Shown: positions 59,776 through 64,000 of the stretch, piece by piece | Layout of the letters: every line of letters begins with the position of its first letter | Numbering within the stretch: position 1 is the first letter of the stretch | Source: CAZHRC01 sp964533865 | Lineage (GTDB): Bacteria; Bacillota; Clostridia; Tissierellales; Peptoniphilaceae | Length of the DNA stretch: 64,000 nt | Direction of reading: 5' to 3' | Assembly: GCA_964533865.1 (NCBI GenBank) | Contig: CAZHRC010000007.1 | Span: 30,493-94,492 of the forward strand | The notes under the pieces: model-generated | Told to the model about the DNA's origin: nothing | Database searches by the model: none | Seen by the model: the letters and a program-made list of their open reading frames with translations, nothing else | Program-made: the position numbers and the translations under genes

Positions 59776-61551
59776 TTGAAAATAGGAAAAATCATCAAAG
59801 TATCTGGGCCTCTCGTCGTCGCTGAGGGCATGGAAGATGCCAATATATATGACGTCGTAGAAGTTTCAGATAATAAGCTCATCGGAGAAATCATCGAGAT
59901 GCGCGAGGACCGAGCCTCCATACAGGTTTATGAAGAAACCACCGGTATCGGCCCGGGCGAGCCCGTCGCTACGACAGGCGCCCCGCTTTCCGTCGAACTC
60001 GGACCTGGCCTCGTGTCAGAGATGTTCGATGGGATTCAACGCCCACTCGAAAGACTACAAGCAGCTTCTGGCGACTTTTTAGTCAAAGGTGCATCGGTCG
60101 ATTCCTTAGACCGCAAAAAGAAATGGCTGTTTGAACCTAAAGTTAAAGTTGGCGATGCGGTCGTTTCAGGCGATATCGTCGGCGTCGTTCAAGAAACCAC
60201 CACCGTCGAGCACCGCATCATGGTGCCACACGGGATCTCAGGAACTGTAAAATCCATTAAGAGTGGCGAGTTCACCATCGTCGACACCGTGTGTGTCATC
60301 GAAGGTAAAGATGGTAAAACCTCGGAACTCCAAATGATGCAAAAATGGCCGGTGCGTTTAGGCCGTCCATACAAAGAAAAAATCGACCCAGATAAACCGC
60401 TCATCACGGGACAACGTATCATCGATACCTTTTTCCCAGTGGCAAAAGGCGGAACTGCTGCGATTCCTGGCCCGTTCGGATCAGGTAAAACCGTCATCCA
60501 ACACCAATTGGCAAAATGGGCGGACGCTGAAATCGTCGTATACGTCGGTTGTGGCGAGCGCGGAAACGAAATGACGGACGTACTCAAAGAATTCCCGGAA
60601 ATCATCGATCCAAACACCGGCGAATCCTTGATGAACAAAGTCGTTCTGATCGCAAATACATCCAACATGCCGGTAGCTGCGCGCGAGGCGTCGATTTACA
60701 CCGGTATTACCATAGCGGAGTACTTCAGAGACATGGGTTACTCTGTAGCGCTTATGGCAGACTCCACATCGCGCTGGGCTGAGGCACTACGTGAAATGTC
60801 CGGACGTTTGGAAGAGATGCCTGGTGACGAAGGTTACCCAGCTTACCTCTCCAGCCGTATCGCTGAATTCTACGAGCGAGCAGGTCGCGTGGTCTGTGAA
60901 GGGACAGATGGCCGCGAAGGCGCATTAACCGCCATTGGAGCCGTATCACCTCCAGGTGGAGATACCTCTGAGCCAGTCACCCAATCCACGTTGCGTATCG
61001 TAAAGGTATACTGGGGATTGGACTACGCACTATCCTATGCTCGACACTTCCCAGCCATCAACTGGTTGAGTTCTTACTCCTTGTACCAAGCGAAAATGGA
61101 TAGATATTTTGATGAAAACATCGATCCTCAGTTCTCGGACAACAGAAGAGACGCGATGTCCTTGTTACAAGAAGAATCAGATCTTCAAGAGATTGTTAGA
61201 TTGGTCGGGCGCGACACGTTGTCTGAATCGGACCAATTAAAACTCGAAGTCGCAAAATCTTTGCGTGAAGACTTCCTACAACAAAACGCGTTCCACGAAA
61301 CGGACACGTATTGCTCTTTGGCAAAACAAGATAAAATGATGGCTGTCATCCTCGAGTACTACATCCAATCCAAACGTGGACTCGAAGGCGGCGTATACTT
61401 GAAAGAGCTGATGAATATGCCCGTTCGCGACAAGATCGCGAGACTTAAACTCGTACCAGAAGACGAGCTCTCCTATATGGACGATATTAAAGTCGAAATC
61501 GCACAAGAAGTTGATCAACTATTGACTGAAAGGGGGGACCACGATGCTTAA
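59776..61551 (+). CDS. ntpA: V-type ATPase catalytic subunit A
   Basis: The 591-residue catalytic subunit carries Walker A GPFGSGKTVIQHQLAKW, VGCGERGNEMTDVL and the arch SLMADSTSRWAEALREMSGRL (each cut short), plus the extra non-homologous region typical of A subunits (about 115-190). TTG start after AGGAGAGG. It overlaps subunit B by 8 bp. Confidence 0.96.
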   Translation: MKIGKIIKVSGPLVVAEGMEDANIYDVVEVSDNKLIGEIIEMREDRASIQVYEETTGIGPGEPVATTGAPLSVELGPGLVSEMFDGIQRPLERLQAASGDFLVKGASVDSLDRKKKWLFEPKVKVGDAVVSGDIVGVVQETTTVEHRIMVPHGISGTVKSIKSGEFTIVDTVCVIEGKDGKTSELQMMQKWPVRLGRPYKEKIDPDKPLITGQRIIDTFFPVAKGGTAAIPGPFGSGKTVIQHQLAKWADAEIVVYVGCGERGNEMTDVLKEFPEIIDPNTGESLMNKVVLIANTSNMPVAAREASIYTGITIAEYFRDMGYSVALMADSTSRWAEALREMSGRLEEMPGDEGYPAYLSSRIAEFYERAGRVVCEGTDGREGALTAIGAVSPPGGDTSEPVTQSTLRIVKVYWGLDYALSYARHFPAINWLSSYSLYQAKMDRYFDENIDPQFSDNRRDAMSLLQEESDLQEIVRLVGRDTLSESDQLKLEVAKSLREDFLQQNAFHETDTYCSLAKQDKMMAVILEYYIQSKRGLEGGVYLKELMNMPVRDKIARLKLVPEDELSYMDDIKVEIAQEVDQLLTERGDHDA

Positions 61552-62932
61552 AGAGTACCAAACCGTGCGAGAGGTCGTCGGCCCACTTATGATGGTTGAC
61601 GGCGTCGAAGGCGTTAAATATGAAGAACTCGTAGATATCCGCATGCAAACCGGCGAAACTCGTCGCGGGCGCGTGCTAGAAATCGACGGCGATAAAGCGA
61701 TGATCCAATTGTTTGAAGGCTCCACCGGGATCAACCTTCGAGACACCACTGTGCGTTTCTTGGGCAAACCACTGGAGTTAGGGGTATCGGCGGACATGAT
61801 CGGTCGCGTTTTTGACGGGATGGGTAAACCCATCGACGGCAAACCGGAGATCATCCCAGAAGAGCGTTTAGACATCAATGGCGCTCCAATCAACCCATTC
61901 TCGAGAAACTACCCTTCTGAGTTTATCCAAACCGGCGTTTCCACCATCGATGGGCTCAACACCCTAGTTCGTGGTCAAAAATTACCGATTTTCTCAAGCT
62001 CGGGGCTACCTCACAACAACTTAGCCGCACAAATCGCGCGCCAAGCAAAAGTACTCGGCACCGGTGAAAACTTTGCCGTCGTATTTGGAGCCATGGGGAT
62101 TACGTTTGAAGAAGCACAATTTTTCATCGACGACTTTACCGCATCGGGATCCATCGACCGTGCCGTACTGTTCATGAACTTGGCAGACGACCCGGCGATC
62201 GAGCGAATTTCCACTCCGCGAATGGCCTTAACGGCAGCAGAGTTTCTAGCTTTCGAAAAAGGCATGCACGTCTTGGTTATCCTTACCGATATGACCAACT
62301 ACGCAGAAGCCCTACGGGAAATCTCCGCAGCGCGTAAGGAAGTTCCGGGACGACGTGGTTATCCAGGGTACCTGTACACCGACCTTTCCCAAATCTACGA
62401 AAGAGCTGGCCGTATTAAAGGTAGAGACGGATCGATCACCCAGATTCCAATCCTCACCATGCCTGAAGATGACATCACTCACCCGATTCCCGACCTTACA
62501 GGCTACATTACGGAAGGTCAGATCATTCTTTCGAGAGATATCTACAACGCAGGCATCCAACCGCCAGTCAACATCCTTCCCTCGTTGTCTCGTTTAAAAG
62601 ACAAAGGGATCGGCGCAGACAAAACCCGTGAAGACCATGCGGATACGATGAACCAAATCTACGCAGGGGTCGCACAAGGGCGAGAAGCGCGGGAATTGGC
62701 AACTATTTTGGGCGACAGCGCACTCTCCGACGCTGACAAAGCATTTGCTAAGTTTGCCACAGAGTTTGACAAGCTTTATGTCGACCAAGGCTATCACACC
62801 AACCGCACGATTGAAGAGACTTTAGACCTAGGCTGGGAACTGTTGAGGATTCTTCCAAGAACAGAACTTAAACGTGTTAAGGACAGCCTAATCGATAAAT
62901 ACATGGGAGAAGATAAGGAAGAGGCGATCTAA
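61544..62932 (+). CDS. ntpB: V-type ATPase subunit B
   Basis: The 462-residue non-catalytic subunit lacks a Walker A (the region reads SSSGLPHNNLAAQIARQ) as expected, and keeps VFGAMGITFEEAQFF and the Arg-finger region (PGRRGYPGYLYTDLSQIYER, cut short). It shares one base with the subunit D gene. Confidence 0.96.
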   Translation: MLKEYQTVREVVGPLMMVDGVEGVKYEELVDIRMQTGETRRGRVLEIDGDKAMIQLFEGSTGINLRDTTVRFLGKPLELGVSADMIGRVFDGMGKPIDGKPEIIPEERLDINGAPINPFSRNYPSEFIQTGVSTIDGLNTLVRGQKLPIFSSSGLPHNNLAAQIARQAKVLGTGENFAVVFGAMGITFEEAQFFIDDFTASGSIDRAVLFMNLADDPAIERISTPRMALTAAEFLAFEKGMHVLVILTDMTNYAEALREISAARKEVPGRRGYPGYLYTDLSQIYERAGRIKGRDGSITQIPILTMPEDDITHPIPDLTGYITEGQIILSRDIYNAGIQPPVNILPSLSRLKDKGIGADKTREDHADTMNQIYAGVAQGREARELATILGDSALSDADKAFAKFATEFDKLYVDQGYHTNRTIEETLDLGWELLRILPRTELKRVKDSLIDKYMGEDKEEAI

Positions 62933-63630
62933 TGGCGAGGTTAAAGGTCAACCCCACCCGTATGGAGCTGTCCAATTTAAAAGCCAGACTGTCCACGTCA
63001 ACGCGAGGACATAAGCTTTTAAAGGACAAGCAGGATGAGCTCATGCGCCAATTTATTGACCTCATCCGAAAAAACAAAGCGCTTCGCGACGACGTAGAAA
63101 GAGAACTCCAATCCTCTTTCAACGACTTTATGCTCGCCAGCGCAGTTATGAGCCCCCAAATGATGGGACAGGCCGTAGCGCTTCCCAAAGAAGAAATTTC
63201 ATTAGATATCGTCATCAAAAACGTCATGAGTGTACGCATTCCGGAAATGAGCTTTAACCGCAAGATGGCACAAGCCGATCCTGGAAGCATCTTTCCATAC
63301 GGATACGCCCAAACGGCATCCGAACTGGACGATGCTGTCGAGAAACTCTACACGATTTTAGATAAACTCTTGGAACTGGCACAAATCGAGAAGGCCACAC
63401 AAATGATGGCCGATGAAATCGAAAGAACCAGACGTCGGGTAAATGCATTGGAATACCGCACGATCCCAGATTTGCAAGAGACGATTAAATTTATTCGAAT
63501 GAAATTGGACGAAAGCGAGCGCGCCAACATCACTCGACTGATGAAGGTCAAAGACATGATTTCTGTCGACGAAACTGTCAAAACAAAACCCATGTCCGAA
63601 CTCTTCACAGAGGCTCGAACTCAAGCATAA
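62932..63630 (+). CDS. ntpD: V-type ATPase subunit D (central shaft)
   Basis: The 232-residue protein is the long helical hairpin of the rotor: N-terminal NPTRMELSNLKARLSTSTRG and C-terminal RRRVNALEYRTIPDLQETIK are the conserved ends. It is the last gene of the operon and is followed by a terminator. Confidence 0.95.
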   Translation: MARLKVNPTRMELSNLKARLSTSTRGHKLLKDKQDELMRQFIDLIRKNKALRDDVERELQSSFNDFMLASAVMSPQMMGQAVALPKEEISLDIVIKNVMSVRIPEMSFNRKMAQADPGSIFPYGYAQTASELDDAVEKLYTILDKLLELAQIEKATQMMADEIERTRRRVNALEYRTIPDLQETIKFIRMKLDESERANITRLMKVKDMISVDETVKTKPMSELFTEARTQA

Positions 63631-63635
63631 ACTCT

Positions 63636-63658
63636 AAACCGCCTTCGGGCGGTTTTTT
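63636..63658 (+). terminator. Rho-independent terminator of the V-ATPase operon
   Basis: AACCGCC, TTCG tetraloop, GGCGGTT followed by T (63637-63658). Confidence 0.9.
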
Positions 63659-63716
63659 AGTGCTTCTAAGGAGTAGATATATCTTGTTGTTGAGTTTGAC
63701 AAAATTGGGTTAAATT

Positions 63717-63909
63717 GAGAAGTAGGGAGTGATTAGCGAAGGGATGAGGCAAAGGTGTTGCCTTTGACCTTAGGCTCCATCTCCGAGGGAGCTGGCTCGG
63801 CGCTCTTTGCCGAGACTGAGGGAGGGTTTTGACCTTGGTATCGTTGGATTTAAAAAGGTATAGTTGAGAGGAGAAGTAGTGAGCGATTAGCGAGGGGATG
63901 AGCCAAAGG
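63717..63909. repeat. Direct repeat pair of 39 bp flanking a dispersed element
   Basis: 63717-63755 and 63871-63909 are the same 39-bp sequence with about four changes (GAGAAGTAG.GAG.GATTAGCGA.GGGATGAG.CAAAGG). The dispersed GGCTCC/GAGGGAGC element (copy B) lies between them. No gene is seen from 63659 to the window end. Confidence 0.75.
63761..63836. repeat. GGCTCC/GAGGGAGC dispersed palindromic element, copy B
   Basis: Same order as copy A at 41258-41324: TTGACCTT, GGCTCCATCTCCGAGGGAGC, a variable stem (CTCGGC-GCTCTTT-GCCGAG here), ACTGAGGGAGGG, TTTTGACCTT. The variable stem differs in sequence and length from copy A while the two conserved blocks are kept. Confidence 0.78.
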
Positions 63910-64000
63910 CGATGGGCCTCAGTCGCGGCTCGACGATTGATGACCTCCCACGACTCGAAGTCAAATCATCAGCCTAATCTGCCTCGTGGTGAGCCGTAGG
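63910..64000. other. Non-coding window end with related short words
   Basis: No gene seen. AATCTGCCTCGTGG (63978-63991) resembles AATCTGCCTTGTGG in the repeat island near 40919-40932. The sequence runs off the window edge. Confidence 0.4.

Overview
The window reads as chromosome of a low-to-mid-GC, endospore-lineage Firmicute of the Clostridia type that ferments amino acids. The clues are a glutamate mutase / methylaspartate gene set, a V-type ATPase whose proteolipid carries the residues that bind sodium in the Enterococcus enzyme, BofA- and RicT-like genes, T-box control of cysE, a Fba-Rho-L31-DUF1385-PrmC-RF1 block in the usual clostridial order, and class II aldolase. An Acidaminobacter/Fusibacter-like organism would fit, but this is inference from gene content only. 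No tRNA, rRNA, CRISPR array, insertion sequence or prophage was seen.

Layout. 1-7 kb: glutamate fermentation (a fumarase/mesaconase beta fragment cut by the window edge, a GntR regulator, mutS-mutL-mutE, methylaspartate ammonia-lyase, and a P-loop protein of unknown role). 7.2-18.6 kb: housekeeping and envelope genes (MutY, nitroreductase, RsuA-type pseudouridine synthase, a trans-sulfuration enzyme, Ogt, a frameshifted UbiB-type kinase, acyl-ACP thioesterase, zinc metallopeptidase, polysaccharide deacetylase, DUF1002 protein, FMN-binding lipoprotein). 18.6-27 kb: Tpx (minus strand), BofA, L25/Ctc, then tmk, two DarA-like genes, holB, ricT, a small ferredoxin missed by length-limited ORF calling, trmN6, rsmI and an LtaS-like sulfatase. 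27.2-32.3 kb (minus): an ABC ATPase and a 1427-residue FtsX-type permease with a coiled coil built of 39-residue repeats. 32.3-40.7 kb: T-box-cysE, pyrG, fba, rho, rpmE, DUF1385, prmC, prfA. 40.7-41.4 kb: an island of intergenic repeats. 41.5-44.4 kb: two-component system (response regulator frameshifted) and a lipoprotein preceded by three boxes with an 11-bp period. 44.6-52.4 kb: uridine-phosphorylase-like enzyme; a minus-strand operon of PP2C-like phosphatase, glycerophosphodiester phosphodiesterase and an iron/phosphonate-type ABC importer, with a divergent AraC regulator. 52.4-55 kb: sua5, LMW-PTP, rpiB, upp. 55-63.7 kb: the nine-gene V-ATPase operon. The window ends in a second intergenic repeat island.

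How it fits together. Glutamate is rearranged to 3-methylaspartate by MutS/MutE with MutL reactivating the B12 enzyme, deaminated to mesaconate by Mal, and hydrated by a class I fumarase-like mesaconase, which may be the fragment at the left edge. The sodium-type V-ATPase would couple to sodium-based energy conservation in such a fermenter. The most notable items are a CTP synthase whose glutaminase domain has lost its catalytic cysteine, the phosphodiesterase/PP2C/ABC/AraC locus, the RR-box array upstream of the lipoprotein, the repeat-built ABC permease, two frameshifts of the same kind (each looks like one lost G), a one-cysteine Tpx, and shared repeat modules at the ends of two operons.
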